Source: Shewanella putrefaciens (GTDB lineage: Bacteria; Pseudomonadota; Gammaproteobacteria; Enterobacterales; Shewanellaceae). Taken from it: a stretch of 64,000 nucleotides of DNA. Of this stretch, positions 44,253-55,072 are shown in pieces. The stretch lies in assembly GCF_016406325.1 (NCBI RefSeq), contig NZ_CP066370.1, positions 3,596,001 to 3,660,000 on the forward strand. Direction: 5' to 3'. The notes beneath the pieces are model-generated. The model did not search any database. It worked only from the letters and a program-made list of their open reading frames with translations, and was not told where the DNA came from. Positions within the stretch are counted from its first letter, which is position 1. Each line of letters begins with the position of its first letter. The position numbers and the translations under genes are program-made.

Positions 44253-45254
44253 TCAAACCAATGTGAGAACCACTTTTCCCCTATGCTCGCCAGACTCCAT
44301 CAAAGCATGCGCTTTAGGAGCCTCATTCAACGGAAAAGTTGCAAAAATATTAGGCACTATTTTATGACTATCCAAAAGCGGCCATACGGTTGTTTGCAAT
44401 TCATTGGCGATTGCGGCTTTAGACTCCACACTCTGCGGTCTTAAGGTGGAACCTGTCCAAACGATGCGCTTTGCCATTAAGCGAAAGAGTTCAACCTCGG
44501 CTTTAGGGCCACGCTGCATGGCCACTGACACCATTCGCCCATCCATTGCAAGAGCTTGTAAATTCAAGTTGATAAAGTCACCACCCGCAATATCAAATAC
44601 CACATTTACCCCTTTGTCTTGCGTGAATGCCATCACGGCTTCAACAAAGTTTTGGCTTTGATAGTTAATCACCTCATGGGCACCTAGACCCAAGCAGTAG
44701 TCGCGCTTTTCATCCTTGCCTGTGGTAGCAATCACTTTGGCTCCTAACGCACTTGCAAGCTGAATGGCTGTGCTACCGATACCGCCAGAACCGCCATGGA
44801 TGAGCACAGTTTCACCTGCTTTTAGCCCCGCACGCATAAACAAATTGCCCCATACGGTGAACAAGGTTTCTGGTAATGCAGCAGCCTGAACATAACTAAA
44901 ATCAGTTGGTATTGGTAAACAATGGGCAGCATAGGTCAGCGCATACTCACCATAACCACCGCCCGGAACTAAGGCGCATACCTTATCGCCGATTTGCCAT
45001 TGGTTTACGCCGTCACCCAGAGCGCAAATCTCCCCTGCAACCTCAAGCCCTATAATGGGCGATGCCCCTGGCGGAGGCGGATATATACCGACTCTTTGCT
45101 TGATATCAGGCCCATTCACCCCTGCCGCATGCACACGAATAAGCACTTGTCCTGCCGAAGGGATAGGTAAAGGGGAGCGAGCGAGCTGCATCACCTCAGG
45201 TGCACCAGCTTGTTCAATATGGATATGGACATAATCATTAGGTAAAGCTGACAT
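44253..45254 (-). CDS. NAD(P)H-quinone oxidoreductase, PIG3 type
   Basis: A 333-residue zinc-free medium-chain reductase. GVNGPDIKQRVGIYPPPPGASPIIGLEVAGEI is the quinone oxidoreductase N-terminal domain and LIHGGSGGIGSTAIQLASALGAKVIATTGKDEK the NADPH-binding loop. The RVGIYPPPPGAS stretch points to the TP53I3/PIG3 subfamily. It probably reduces quinones with one electron at a time. It is not in an obvious operon. Confidence 0.9.
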   Translation of the reverse strand: MSALPNDYVHIHIEQAGAPEVMQLARSPLPIPSAGQVLIRVHAAGVNGPDIKQRVGIYPPPPGASPIIGLEVAGEICALGDGVNQWQIGDKVCALVPGGGYGEYALTYAAHCLPIPTDFSYVQAAALPETLFTVWGNLFMRAGLKAGETVLIHGGSGGIGSTAIQLASALGAKVIATTGKDEKRDYCLGLGAHEVINYQSQNFVEAVMAFTQDKGVNVVFDIAGGDFINLNLQALAMDGRMVSVAMQRGPKAEVELFRLMAKRIVWTGSTLRPQSVESKAAIANELQTTVWPLLDSHKIVPNIFATFPLNEAPKAHALMESGEHRGKVVLTLV

Positions 45255-45464
45255 AGAATATTCCTTTAGCGAAGGTAACGGCTTAACTCTTTTATATGCG
45301 AATAGTTAACTAAGACATTGCACAAAACTCGTCAATTACCGCGTGAAAACGGCAGGAATTAACGCGTAATGAGAGGAACAATATTTATTCGATACAAAAG
45401 ACCTGACTGGAAGTTATTGGGGCTAAGCTAGCGCAATTTCAAACCCGATTACCACTTTTATTCG

Positions 45465-47318
45465 CTATCTCGATAAATTTTGTAGTGCTTGCACTCTCGC
45501 CTTAGCTTGAGTTTCATAATCATTTGAAAAACCTGCAGCAAGATCAATACTCATCTGGTAAAGAGCGAGCGCACGACCAAGATCTTTATCCCCACTATCT
45601 GCATTCTCAAGTAAGGTCGCCAATTGAAAATACGCCGTACCCATAATGTTATTTTGAAGACCTTGTTCAGCGCCGTAATTAGCGACTTTCTCTAATAAAT
45701 ATCGTGCTTTAGCCACATTTTTATATTTATCTGTCATTAAAATATTGGCAAATTCAGCAGCACTATATAGATCCTGCTCAGCGGCAATATCCCAAAACTC
45801 CTCGGCCTGTTTAAAATCCTCTTTAAAGTAATAATAGGTTTCAGCAGCGCCCTGGGCTAAATCAGGTTGCGCTTTAACACTTTTACGATAATTATCCAGC
45901 GCTGCGGTGGTATCAAAATAGGGCGAGCAAGAAAACACTTGATAATACGCCATCGTGCTGACGGCTTGAGGTATTCCCTGCTTAGTCAGTTCAGTTAACG
46001 CTTGCCATGCTTGCTGCTCACGGATTTTTGCTTGGCCAGTATTCACTTTACCCAGAGGAATGACGGATAAGGGTTGATTAATTAACTCCAGTTGAGCTTG
46101 AATATCGCCAAGCTTGGCAGCGCGCTCTAACCAGTACTGGCCATCTTTAATGTAGCCCCAACGAGCCCGTTCTCTAAGCCAGTTGATTGATTCCATATCC
46201 CCTGCCTCACCCAACTCGCGATACAAGACTTCAGCCTTGGCTTTATCCCCTTCAAACACATGCTCAATGCCTGAATCGTAAATCTTGGCTAACTGTCTTT
46301 TATCTTCAAGACGCGCACTGCGCTGTAAGCTGTTGAAGCGGGATTTTGCAGAATCGTAAGGATAAAGCCGTAAATCGGCCTTGATGTAGGTAAACTCGGT
46401 GCCATCGGGATAACTTACCTTGGCTTTTCTGTCCAAGATATGGATATTCACAGCATAATCTTCAGCAATCTGAGGGGTAAAATTCACCCGTGTTACCCGT
46501 TCATCGGTTAAACGGATACGCCTCGAGTGTTGTAAACTCCATCGGTCAGAAACCTCGCGCTGCAAACTGCTTTTCAGCCCAACATCAAAGGGCTGCTTAT
46601 CCTCGGGGGCATAACTGTAAATAGGATAATAAATTGGTGAAAAGGAGATAGTGGCGTCATTGCTATCAACGCTGGCCGCATCAGCTTCCTTTAAGGTGGG
46701 TATCAAGTCAAAAGACTGCTTAAAAGCATCTTTTTCAAGGGCTTCATCTTTCACCTTGGCGACAGGTAACTCAGCTAAATACTGCTTTTTCAAGGATTGC
46801 GCTTCCTGCCACAGGCGATGACTGGGCAGAAGTGACATATTCAATTTAATGTTAGTCAGCTGCCACTCACATGACCCTCCGCCCTGCAACGCAATAGATT
46901 GAGTAAAATGACTGGCACTGTGCAAACTGGTGACCACTTGCCGCAATTGAGAAGTCGTACCTTTGGTGCGCCACTGGGGATTAGCGATATCACCACTGGG
47001 GAAATACATCTCTTTTTCGGTGCAAATTGATGAATAATAAAAACCGGTAAGCTCTAGCTCAGTATCAGCGGGAAGCGTGCCAACGAGCTCAATACGAGGG
47101 CTGTCCTTGGGGACACTTGCCTGACTCACTCCTCGCTTATTGGTAAATAAATCCCAAAAAGAGGCAAAGGACTGAGGGGAATAAAAGCTCCCCACTAAGG
47201 CGCACCCAAGCACAGTCAAGCCTAAGCCTAGTGGAGTCAATCTCGTTACTAATCTAAGTACTAATCTGACACCCATAATACCAGTCTTCCATTGCTGATG
47301 AGTCTTTACGCTATTCAC
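45465..47318 (-). CDS. large exported or anchored protein with Sel1-like repeats
   Basis: 617 residues. A hydrophobic stretch (LTPLGLGLTVLGCALVGSFY, about 28-47) after a basic N-terminus suggests a signal or anchor, possibly with a lipobox-like LGCA. The middle is unfamiliar, with three early cysteines. The C-terminal 280 residues carry Sel1/TPR-like helical repeats (AEVLYRELGEAGDMESINWLRERAR, YWLERAAKLGDIQAQLEL, ALYQMSIDLAAGF). It probably acts as an envelope scaffold. Not recognised as a named family. Confidence 0.65.
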   Translation of the reverse strand: MNSVKTHQQWKTGIMGVRLVLRLVTRLTPLGLGLTVLGCALVGSFYSPQSFASFWDLFTNKRGVSQASVPKDSPRIELVGTLPADTELELTGFYYSSICTEKEMYFPSGDIANPQWRTKGTTSQLRQVVTSLHSASHFTQSIALQGGGSCEWQLTNIKLNMSLLPSHRLWQEAQSLKKQYLAELPVAKVKDEALEKDAFKQSFDLIPTLKEADAASVDSNDATISFSPIYYPIYSYAPEDKQPFDVGLKSSLQREVSDRWSLQHSRRIRLTDERVTRVNFTPQIAEDYAVNIHILDRKAKVSYPDGTEFTYIKADLRLYPYDSAKSRFNSLQRSARLEDKRQLAKIYDSGIEHVFEGDKAKAEVLYRELGEAGDMESINWLRERARWGYIKDGQYWLERAAKLGDIQAQLELINQPLSVIPLGKVNTGQAKIREQQAWQALTELTKQGIPQAVSTMAYYQVFSCSPYFDTTAALDNYRKSVKAQPDLAQGAAETYYYFKEDFKQAEEFWDIAAEQDLYSAAEFANILMTDKYKNVAKARYLLEKVANYGAEQGLQNNIMGTAYFQLATLLENADSGDKDLGRALALYQMSIDLAAGFSNDYETQAKARVQALQNLSR

Positions 47319-47440
47319 GCCATAAACCTAGCGGAGTCTACACAATTGCCGACTCAATTCAAAACTGGTCAGCGAATACCCCAACTGCAATCACGCCGAG
47401 CGCAGTCTAGAAAATAACCGCAATCGCCATGGAAGGCGTG

Positions 47441-47473
47441 AATGCCATTTATGCAGGAGCAATAAATGGCATT
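47441..47473 (-). terminator. hairpin after the RND operon
   Basis: A perfect 12-bp stem AATGCCATTTAT / ATAAATGGCATT (47441-47452, 47462-47473) with a 9-base loop, 17 bases after the RND pump stop. The U-tract is missing. Confidence 0.5.
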
Positions 47474-47489
47474 GCCTAAAGTGCGTTAC

Positions 47490-50400
47490 TTAATCATTAA
47501 AATCAGCCGCTGAATCCTGCATCTTCAGGTAACTTGGGTATACATCCCTTGCCTTTAACTCGGCCATAGCGACATAGGCCACAGGCACCACAAATAATGA
47601 GAAGAAAGTGCCTGCTAATAAACCACCCACTAAGACCAAGCCTATATTGGCTAACCCTAACGAGCCCGGGCCCGAGGCCAGCGCTAAAGGAATAGCACTT
47701 AAAATCATGGTGAGTGAGGTCATAAGAATCGGCCTTAAACGCGACTTGGCACTGCTCAGCGCCGCCTCAATCGCGCTCAAGCCTTGAAGTTGCTGCTTGT
47801 TGGCAAATTCCACTAGCAAGATACCGTGCTTAGTCACTAGCCCAACTAGAGTTAGTAACCCAATTTGTGAGTAGATATTTAGACTCTGACCAAACAAGGT
47901 CAAGGTCAACAGCGCGCCAACAATACATAAGGGAACCGTGAGCAGAATGATTAAGGGATCGACAAAACTTTCAAACTGCGCAGCCAAAATCAGATAGATA
48001 AACACCAGTGCCAACAAAAATAACGACTGAGTACCCGCCTGTGAATCCATCAGTTCCTTTATTAAACCATTGTATTTAAAGCCCTGAGCATCGGTGAGCA
48101 GGGTTGGTAGCTGTTCGTCTAAGTAGGCTTTGATTTCATCGGTGGAATAACCGGGCATAATATCCGCCGTCAACTCCGCGCTATCGAGGCCCATAAAGGT
48201 CTTTATATTAGATTCTGCGGTGGTCTGATTAATCGACACAAACTGTGACAGTGGCAGAGCCTGACCTGATTCAGAGGTGACATAGAGTTTATCCATTACC
48301 CTAAAATCACTGAGCTTATCTAAATTAACTTGCACTTGAATGGGATAGGTAAACCCATCGGTAGCGTGTAAATCCGCCGCTTTTACTGAGCCTAAAAATG
48401 TCGAGAGTGCATTCGTTACATCGCCATAGCTCACCCCAGAGAGGATAATGGCATTACGATCGATAGATAGATCGTAGCGCAGTTGATCCCTTAGTACTGA
48501 GTTACCCACATTCGTTAAACCCGGGTAATCCTCCATAAGCTTTTGCACCTTGGCAGCCGTCTCACTCAACTTATCCTTGTTACGGTCTAAGGTCGTGAGT
48601 TCCAAGCGTACATTGGTAGCAATATTTAGGTTATCCGCCGAGCGGATGCTGAAGGACATATTATAGGCAGAAACACTTTCCTTCGATTTAGCGATCAAAT
48701 CAGCGATCACTTCATCTATCCCCTCACGACGCTCCCCCCAAGGTTTAAGCAGCACATGATTGACGGGCTCACCCTCGATATAGGACAGATTCGCCCCCAC
48801 CGCAGGATGGCCGTCAATCACACCATTAAGCTCGCTATTATGGTCCAAATGATACTGCCGCCCCACGCCCGTAGGGCCATTAGCCGCCACATCGATAAAG
48901 CCTGAATCCTCTACGGGTAAGAGTATCTTAGGCAACTGCCAATAGGCGATGCCCGCAAGACCCATAAGCACCAAGGCCATTCCGAGCATTTGGCGCTTAC
49001 GGGTAAACCATTTACTGAGTTCATTGATATACAAATGATTTAACTGCTGCAGCGCACCTTCGACTCGGCTAAACCATTTAGGCTGCTGCTCAGTGGTATT
49101 GATAAGATAAGCACTCATCATCGGCGATAAGGTCAACGCCACCATGCCGGAGATAATCACAGCTGCAGCTAAGGTGAAGGAGAATTGCCTAAACAGATCG
49201 GCGGTTAAGCCAGACATTAATCCAATCGGCAAATAAACCGCGGCGAGCGTTAAGGTCATGGCAATGATTGGGAAGATGATCTCCTGACACCCATTAATTG
49301 CGGCATTAAAGGGGGTTTCACCATTTTCGATATGGCGATAACAGTTTTCGACGACCACAATGGCATCGTCCACAACAAGGCCAATAGCCAAAATAATTGC
49401 CAGAATCGTCAATACATTGATACTAAAACCGAGGGCCGACATCACCGCAAACACCCCAATTACGCACACGGGAATGGTAATAATCGGGATCGATGCCGCC
49501 CGTAAGCTCCCTAAAAACAGCACCACAATCAGCGAGACCAAGATCACCGCTTCAATCAACGCAGCAAAGCCTTCATCGATAGCGGCTTCAATAAAATCCG
49601 CTTGATTGTAGGCCAAGTTCATTTCTAAGCCTTGGGGTAAATGTTTCTGCATACGTGCAATTTCGGTTTTAATGTTCGAAGCCACAGTCACGGGATTAGC
49701 GTTGCTCAGCGGCAAAATCTGCAATGACATTGCACTATGTCCACCAATCGACAACAGACTCGGCGATAAACTCTCCTCGCCCATCACCACCTCAGCAACA
49801 TCGGATACGCGGATGATCTTGCCGTCGCTAACCTTGATCACCAGATCCTTCACATCTTCTAGCGTCTCAACTTGATTCAAAGGGTTAATCGAGAAATCCC
49901 GCGACTTCCCTTTAATGGCACCCGAGGTAAAACTGGCATTGTAGGAGCCTAACGTGCCCACCACATCGGCGGCCTTAATGTTGAGTGCCTTCATTTGCTC
50001 AGGATTAAGCCAGACTCTCACTGCTTTTTGTGATCCTCCATAGGGCCCCCACACAGCGCCAACGCCTTGAACTTGTTTGAGCTGCGGCACTAATTGCTGG
50101 CTGATGTAGTCGTACATCGCCTGTTTTTCCATACCTCCAGTATTCACAAAGGTGATGATATTACTGGCAGAATCGGTAGCCGAAGTATCGTCTGTCACTG
50201 TGGGCTTATCTATCATGCTCTGGGGGAAATCGTTAATCCCTTCAACGCTACTACGCAACTTATTCATTAAGTTGGTGTATTCAATATCGGTAGTATCATC
50301 TTTAAATTTAATCGTTAACGAGCAGCGGCCCTCACTACAGTCGGTCGACATGGTATCGACTTTATCTAATCCAGATGCGGCAGCAACCAACTTATCGGCG

Positions 50401-50588
50401 ACATTGCTCGACATAAAATCGGCGCTAGCCCCTGCAATCGATGCATTTACCGATGCCGAGTGAGTCGTGTGCTCAGGGAAATATTGAATATCGAGTTTGT
50501 GAAAGGCAATTAACCCCAGTAGAACAGCCATAATACTGAGTACAGAAGCAAATATTGGGTGACGAATACAAACCTCAGGCAACCGCAT
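47490..50588 (-). CDS. RND efflux pump, inner-membrane subunit
   Basis: A 1032-residue HAE1-type proton-driven efflux transporter with the usual twelve transmembrane helices and two large periplasmic loops. The proton-relay region GLVVDDAIVVVENCYRHIENG is intact in the fourth helix, as is the later GLVTKHGILLVEFANKQ. Length matches MexF/VexF-like pumps. It overlaps the adaptor gene by one base (TAATG). No outer-membrane channel gene or regulator is adjacent, so TolC or similar must come from elsewhere. Substrate unknown. Confidence 0.93.
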   Translation of the reverse strand: MRLPEVCIRHPIFASVLSIMAVLLGLIAFHKLDIQYFPEHTTHSASVNASIAGASADFMSSNVADKLVAAASGLDKVDTMSTDCSEGRCSLTIKFKDDTTDIEYTNLMNKLRSSVEGINDFPQSMIDKPTVTDDTSATDSASNIITFVNTGGMEKQAMYDYISQQLVPQLKQVQGVGAVWGPYGGSQKAVRVWLNPEQMKALNIKAADVVGTLGSYNASFTSGAIKGKSRDFSINPLNQVETLEDVKDLVIKVSDGKIIRVSDVAEVVMGEESLSPSLLSIGGHSAMSLQILPLSNANPVTVASNIKTEIARMQKHLPQGLEMNLAYNQADFIEAAIDEGFAALIEAVILVSLIVVLFLGSLRAASIPIITIPVCVIGVFAVMSALGFSINVLTILAIILAIGLVVDDAIVVVENCYRHIENGETPFNAAINGCQEIIFPIIAMTLTLAAVYLPIGLMSGLTADLFRQFSFTLAAAVIISGMVALTLSPMMSAYLINTTEQQPKWFSRVEGALQQLNHLYINELSKWFTRKRQMLGMALVLMGLAGIAYWQLPKILLPVEDSGFIDVAANGPTGVGRQYHLDHNSELNGVIDGHPAVGANLSYIEGEPVNHVLLKPWGERREGIDEVIADLIAKSKESVSAYNMSFSIRSADNLNIATNVRLELTTLDRNKDKLSETAAKVQKLMEDYPGLTNVGNSVLRDQLRYDLSIDRNAIILSGVSYGDVTNALSTFLGSVKAADLHATDGFTYPIQVQVNLDKLSDFRVMDKLYVTSESGQALPLSQFVSINQTTAESNIKTFMGLDSAELTADIMPGYSTDEIKAYLDEQLPTLLTDAQGFKYNGLIKELMDSQAGTQSLFLLALVFIYLILAAQFESFVDPLIILLTVPLCIVGALLTLTLFGQSLNIYSQIGLLTLVGLVTKHGILLVEFANKQQLQGLSAIEAALSSAKSRLRPILMTSLTMILSAIPLALASGPGSLGLANIGLVLVGGLLAGTFFSLFVVPVAYVAMAELKARDVYPSYLKMQDSAADFND

Positions 50589-51754
50589 TACTTAATCTCC
50601 ACTGCGCCAGAAGTCGCTGTATTCGGCAAGGTTTGTTTATCTTGAACAATCTTAATCGTGCTATCGGACTTAAGATTTTGCATACCGGTTTTAACCACTA
50701 AGTCACCTTCAATTAAGCCTTGAGTCACTATGGCATAACCGTCATTAGTGTTATGAGCTAACTTAACCGATTGTTTTATTGCTGAATCTCCCCTTACTAA
50801 CCAGACAAAACGTTCTTCATTATTCGCAATAATTGAATTTTGTGGCACTAATAGGCGTTGAGTGCCTTGACTATAATACTGCTTAATATTGGCAAACATG
50901 CCGGGCGCAAGCTTAAACTCTGCGTTATCAATCGTTGCATGGATTTCGACACGCCCAGCACTTTCATCAATTGCAGGAGCCACATAATTCACTACCCCAT
51001 TAAAAATCTGTGTTCCATAGGCCTCAACGGTGACATCCACCTCTTGTCCCTTTTTCGCTTTACCGAAATCGTTTTGACTGATGGCATAACGCACTTCAAC
51101 AGGATGTAAGCTGTAGAGCGTGACAAGGGCAGTTCCCGCGCCAATTTGGCTACCAATTGACTGGCTAAAACTGGTTAACTGCCCATCAAAGGGCGCCTTG
51201 ATTAAGTAGTCATTCATGATCGCTTGCTTTTGGCGAAAATCCGCATCAGCAAGATTGACGTTTTCCCTGAGCTCATCCACATCCTGCTTCGCCAAAGCAA
51301 AAGGTTCTTTGATCAGCAAATCTTCAACCCGTTCAAGTTTGGTTTTGGCAAGCGCTAAGGCACTTTTGGCCTTATCTAAATCCGCTTTAGCCTTAGTGTT
51401 ATCCAACTCGGCTATGACCTGTCCTTTAGTCACCTTGTCACCATTGCTAAAATGAATAGCACTGATTTTTTCGCTCGCGTTGAAATTGAGTATCGCCGAG
51501 TCAATAGCGTTAATTTTGCCCACTTCTTTCACTACATCGGCAAAAGTCGCAGCTTTTACGGCCTCCACTGTGACGGGAATAGCCTCATTTTTATCCTCTG
51601 CGGCAGTAGCTGAGGGTAAATTGATGGCAAATATACAGATGAGCAATAATGATAAAAACGCAAAAAACAGCGCCTTTGAATAAATATGTATATTATTTTT
51701 TGCAGAAAAAAGAGGAGAAATACGCGCTTGTTGATTCATTTTTTGTTTAAACAT
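50588..51754 (-). CDS. RND efflux periplasmic adaptor (membrane fusion protein)
   Basis: 388 residues. An N-terminal hydrophobic segment (ALFFAFLSLLLICIFAINLPSATA, about 28-51) anchors or exports it. Then come the barrel-sandwich halves (NFNASEKISAIHFSNGDKVTKGQVIAELDN and DYLIKAPFDGQLTSFSQSIGSQIGAGTALVTL) around an alpha-helical hairpin. It links the RND pump to an outer-membrane channel. The start is uncertain: MNQQARISPL six codons later is an alternative. First gene of the pair. Confidence 0.9.
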   Translation of the reverse strand: MFKQKMNQQARISPLFSAKNNIHIYSKALFFAFLSLLLICIFAINLPSATAAEDKNEAIPVTVEAVKAATFADVVKEVGKINAIDSAILNFNASEKISAIHFSNGDKVTKGQVIAELDNTKAKADLDKAKSALALAKTKLERVEDLLIKEPFALAKQDVDELRENVNLADADFRQKQAIMNDYLIKAPFDGQLTSFSQSIGSQIGAGTALVTLYSLHPVEVRYAISQNDFGKAKKGQEVDVTVEAYGTQIFNGVVNYVAPAIDESAGRVEIHATIDNAEFKLAPGMFANIKQYYSQGTQRLLVPQNSIIANNEERFVWLVRGDSAIKQSVKLAHNTNDGYAIVTQGLIEGDLVVKTGMQNLKSDSTIKIVQDKQTLPNTATSGAVEIK

Positions 51755-51833
51755 AATGTGTAAAACCTATCGTTTTTACCATTTAGCGGACATCCTATCC
51801 GACAACAAACCGGATTGAGCCTAAGATCGTTAA

Positions 51834-51868
51834 CCGCACGGCATCTATACGCTTTCGCCATCGTGCGG
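51834..51868. other. inverted repeat in the 293-base gap between the LRR-kinase and efflux genes
   Basis: CCGCACG (51834-51840) and CGTGCGG (51862-51868) form 7-bp arms around 21 bases, upstream of the adaptor gene. It could be an operator or part of a leader. The rest of the gap (51755-52047) is A-rich and shows nothing else recognisable. Confidence 0.3.
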
Positions 51869-52047
51869 CACATAGCCTAAAGGCATTATCCAGATTTACG
51901 CTAGTAAAAAACGAAACACAGAGTCAAACAAAACAGCTACTTAACTAAAGAACTAACAATTAAAAAGCGAAACACACAAAAACCTAAAAAAACCATTAAA
52001 ACTGCAACAGATGTAAAATCACACTATTTATACTGAGCTCCTAAGCG

Positions 52048-53388
52048 TCAGCACCCCCTAGGTATTACATTTAAAAGTGTATGTTTTACCGCACTAAAAC
52101 TCGGACGCAGCCCTAAATCAGCGACCATACACCTCTCTTTAATTGCCGTTAACTGCGCATAATCTGCTGGATTGACATGAGCATCGGCATAGGCCAACAG
52201 ATCTTCGATTAAACAGCCTAATGCACGTATTTCAATTTTCTCCATCGCCAAGCGTTCAACATCGGTTAACTGTCGTAAATTAGACGCTGCACCAAAATCC
52301 CCAAAAAGTAACTTCATCTCTTTATTAATCACAATATTATGGGCATATATATCGCCATGGCTTACCTGCTTAGCATGCATATGTTCCATAACATCAGATA
52401 ACTGATATGCAATTTTTATAATATCGGTAAGGCTAAATTGGCTATCCGCGGTAAAGGTATCGCGGGTACAAGTGTCTAAGTTTGGCGGTAACCCTAAATT
52501 ACGAAATTCTTCGGGAATAAGCGCCATCACTAAGCCCAATTGATCTTTTTGGCTAATGTGCGCTACCACCTTGATAAGGCAAGGATGAGCTCCCGTGGTG
52601 AGGCAACAATCTAACTCATCTGCGGGATAACCATCGCTTGTCACTTCGCCCTTAAACAGTTTGACAGCAACATGCGCCGAGCCCGTCGCTTCAATCATAG
52701 ATTGAGTCAACCATTGACCATGGTAAATCACACCAGAAGCACCTTCTCCTAGCTTATCAGTCAGCTTTAGTTCATCGAGGGTAACATTAGCAACTGTCGT
52801 GACATCGGCGTGGGGATCGACCAAAGTATGGCTAAAAGGATTACCCGCAAAGGCGAGCCAAGTCAGCTTAGGTAAGCTCAGTAACCAAGCAGGTAGCGCC
52901 TGCAGTTGATTGGCCGAAAGACGCACTAACTCTAAGTTACGGCAATTAGCCATCGACTCGGGCAAAGCCGTTAAACAATTGCCCGCCAAGGCTAATTTTT
53001 GCAGACGCTGTAAATCTCCCATTGCCGAAGGCAGGGTTTCGATCTGATTATCGGTTAAGATAAGCCAGCGAGTTTGTAATGGTAAAGATGCCTCAGGCAC
53101 TGTCTTGATGCGGTTCGCCTTAAAACCAATCATCTCTAACCTTGGACAACGTCCTAAAGCCTCGGGTAAATGCTCAAACCGATTATTGGAAGCAAACAAT
53201 ATCTTCAGTTTGGATAAACGATACAAATCTTGAGGCAGCGCACTTAATTGATTATTCGATAAATCGAGGATTTCGAGTGTATCGGCTAAGTCAAAAATCT
53301 CCTGCGGAAACTCAGTTAAATCTTCAACCAACTGTAAACGCGTGATCCCTTGTAATTGCCCTGCTCTTAACTGCGCTAACGTCTGCAC
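52048..53388 (-). CDS. leucine-rich-repeat protein fused to a eukaryotic-like protein kinase
   Basis: 446 residues. Residues 15-195 hold about eight LRRs (LEILDLSNNQLSALPQDLYRLSKLKILFASNNRFEHLPEAL and on). The kinase domain follows: glycine loop KLGEGASGVIYHG near 213, VAVKLFKG lysine, HGDIYAHNIVI catalytic loop near 344 (HGD instead of HRD) and GDFGAA near 362. All key acidic residues are present, so activity is likely. No signal or membrane segment, hence cytoplasmic. It is divergent from mltD. The target is unknown. Confidence 0.9.
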   Translation of the reverse strand: MQTLAQLRAGQLQGITRLQLVEDLTEFPQEIFDLADTLEILDLSNNQLSALPQDLYRLSKLKILFASNNRFEHLPEALGRCPRLEMIGFKANRIKTVPEASLPLQTRWLILTDNQIETLPSAMGDLQRLQKLALAGNCLTALPESMANCRNLELVRLSANQLQALPAWLLSLPKLTWLAFAGNPFSHTLVDPHADVTTVANVTLDELKLTDKLGEGASGVIYHGQWLTQSMIEATGSAHVAVKLFKGEVTSDGYPADELDCCLTTGAHPCLIKVVAHISQKDQLGLVMALIPEEFRNLGLPPNLDTCTRDTFTADSQFSLTDIIKIAYQLSDVMEHMHAKQVSHGDIYAHNIVINKEMKLLFGDFGAASNLRQLTDVERLAMEKIEIRALGCLIEDLLAYADAHVNPADYAQLTAIKERCMVADLGLRPSFSAVKHTLLNVIPRGC

Positions 53389-53574
53389 ATGACTACCTAA
53401 ATCAGTGAAAAATCGCGCTTATGTTACCGCATTTATTGAAAAATCTAAAAGCTAACCCACAAACCAAACTCGACTCCATCTGTACAAAAAACGCACAGAA
53501 CTATCCAGAAACACAAAAACAGATTAGCATGTGCACAAATATTGAAAGCTAAGTCACCTAATAACAGGACTATC

Positions 53575-54990
53575 ATGCGGAAAAATTTTCGCCAAATGCA
53601 CGCTTTTGCAGTGCTTATGCTAGCCATGCTAACGGCTCATCTCAGTGGCTGCGTAGCCACCTCGGCGGATAATGCGCCAACAGAATTCACTGCCACTACG
53701 CCTGAAGAAATAGGTAAAAGTGACTATTCAGCACAAGAGACCAGCGATACACCTGAACCCGTTGAAGAACAATACAGCGACGTATGGGAAAAAATTCAAC
53801 ATGCGCGCACTATTGACGTACACGATGAAGCAGAAGTACGTAAACAACGTAAATTTTTTGCTGATAAACAAAGATTTATGAATCAAGTTGGTGACCGTGC
53901 AGAGCCTTTTTTGTATTACATCGTCAGTCAACTAGAAGCCCGTAATATGCCGCTTGAATTAGCCTTATTACCTATTGTTGAAAGCGGTTATAACCCACTA
54001 GCGCAAGCCAATGGTCCGGCGGGTTTATGGCAGATGATTCCTGCAACTGGTCGCAATTTTGGCCTGACCATTAATTCCGCTTATGATGGTCGTAAAGATG
54101 CGCTGGCCTCAACTGATGCCGTTCTCGACTACTTACAGCACTTATACGATACCCTAGGCAATGACTGGATCAACGCTGTAGCGGGCTATAACAGTGGTGA
54201 ATTGGTTATAAAATCCGCAATAGAAAGAAACAAAGCAAAGGGAAAGCCAACCGATTTTTGGTCACTTAATATCCCTGCAAGACAAGTACAAACAGTCCCT
54301 AAGTGGCTCGCTTTTATTCAAATTATTCGCAAGCCTAGCCATTACAACTTAAAAGTGTCTCCCATTGCCAATCGCCCTTTCCTTGAGCGACTCCCCGCAC
54401 CTAATGGCGTTGAAATTGGCCACATTGCCAATGCGGCGGGACTCACTAAAGCAGAGTTTAAAACCTATAACCCTGGTTACCGTCAAAATGTGATCCCCAG
54501 TAAAGGCAAATACCAAATAGCCCTTCCCATTGAAAACATTGGTGCCTATCAGGAAAATCAAGATAAACTCTATGCCCAAAAAAGATATGACAGCCAAAGT
54601 TACATCGTCAAATCGGGTGATAGTCTAGGTGCTATAGCGGCTAAGTTTGATATCTCAGTGAGTGAGTTAAAACAGGCGAATAACCTCACATCAGATAGGA
54701 TCAAAGTAGGCCAAGAACTCACGCTATTAACCCCTTTGGCGGCTAATGATAAAGAGACTAAAGTTGCCCCAGCAACGCCTAAAACAAGCAGTAAATCTAG
54801 CGCCAAGGTCACTGAAACAAAAGCTAAAACGACGGAAACAAAAGCGGCTACTTATAAGGTAAAATCCGGTGACTCACTGGATAAAATCGCCCGTAAACAT
54901 AAAGTCAAACTGGCTGATTTAATGAAGTGGAACCAGCTAAATGCTAAGAGCATTATTAAACCCGGCCAAGAGCTAAAGCTATCCGAGTAA
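53575..54990 (+). CDS. mltD: membrane-bound lytic murein transglycosylase D
   Basis: A 471-residue lipoprotein. LSGC at 23-26 is the lipobox (Cys26). The family 23 transglycosylase domain has catalytic Glu136 ([32 protein letters not shown]). Two LysM peptidoglycan-binding repeats lie at about 343-385 and 427-469, joined by a Lys/Thr-rich linker. It cleaves glycan strands with anhydro-ring formation at the outer membrane. The ATG at 53575 follows AGGA; the in-frame TTG 11 codons earlier is less likely. A terminator follows. Confidence 0.95.
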   Translation: MRKNFRQMHAFAVLMLAMLTAHLSGCVATSADNAPTEFTATTPEEIGKSDYSAQETSDTPEPVEEQYSDVWEKIQHARTIDVHDEAEVRKQRKFFADKQRFMNQVGDRAEPFLYYIVSQLEARNMPLELALLPIVESGYNPLAQANGPAGLWQMIPATGRNFGLTINSAYDGRKDALASTDAVLDYLQHLYDTLGNDWINAVAGYNSGELVIKSAIERNKAKGKPTDFWSLNIPARQVQTVPKWLAFIQIIRKPSHYNLKVSPIANRPFLERLPAPNGVEIGHIANAAGLTKAEFKTYNPGYRQNVIPSKGKYQIALPIENIGAYQENQDKLYAQKRYDSQSYIVKSGDSLGAIAAKFDISVSELKQANNLTSDRIKVGQELTLLTPLAANDKETKVAPATPKTSSKSSAKVTETKAKTTETKAATYKVKSGDSLDKIARKHKVKLADLMKWNQLNAKSIIKPGQELKLSE

Positions 54991-55012
54991 TATAAACACT
55001 GGATTCATAAAG

Positions 55013-55046
55013 AGCGCTACCTAGGACCTAGATAGCGCTTTTTTTA
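55013..55046 (+). terminator. rho-independent terminator of mltD
   Basis: AGCGCTA / TAGCGCT arms (55013-55019, 55033-55039) enclose a second palindrome CTAGG-A-CCTAG; a T-run follows. The inner part belongs to the same CTAGG-rich sequence type seen near 8344-8421. Confidence 0.9.
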
Positions 55047-55072
55047 TTTGCTTAATAACCTTATGTGAGTAA

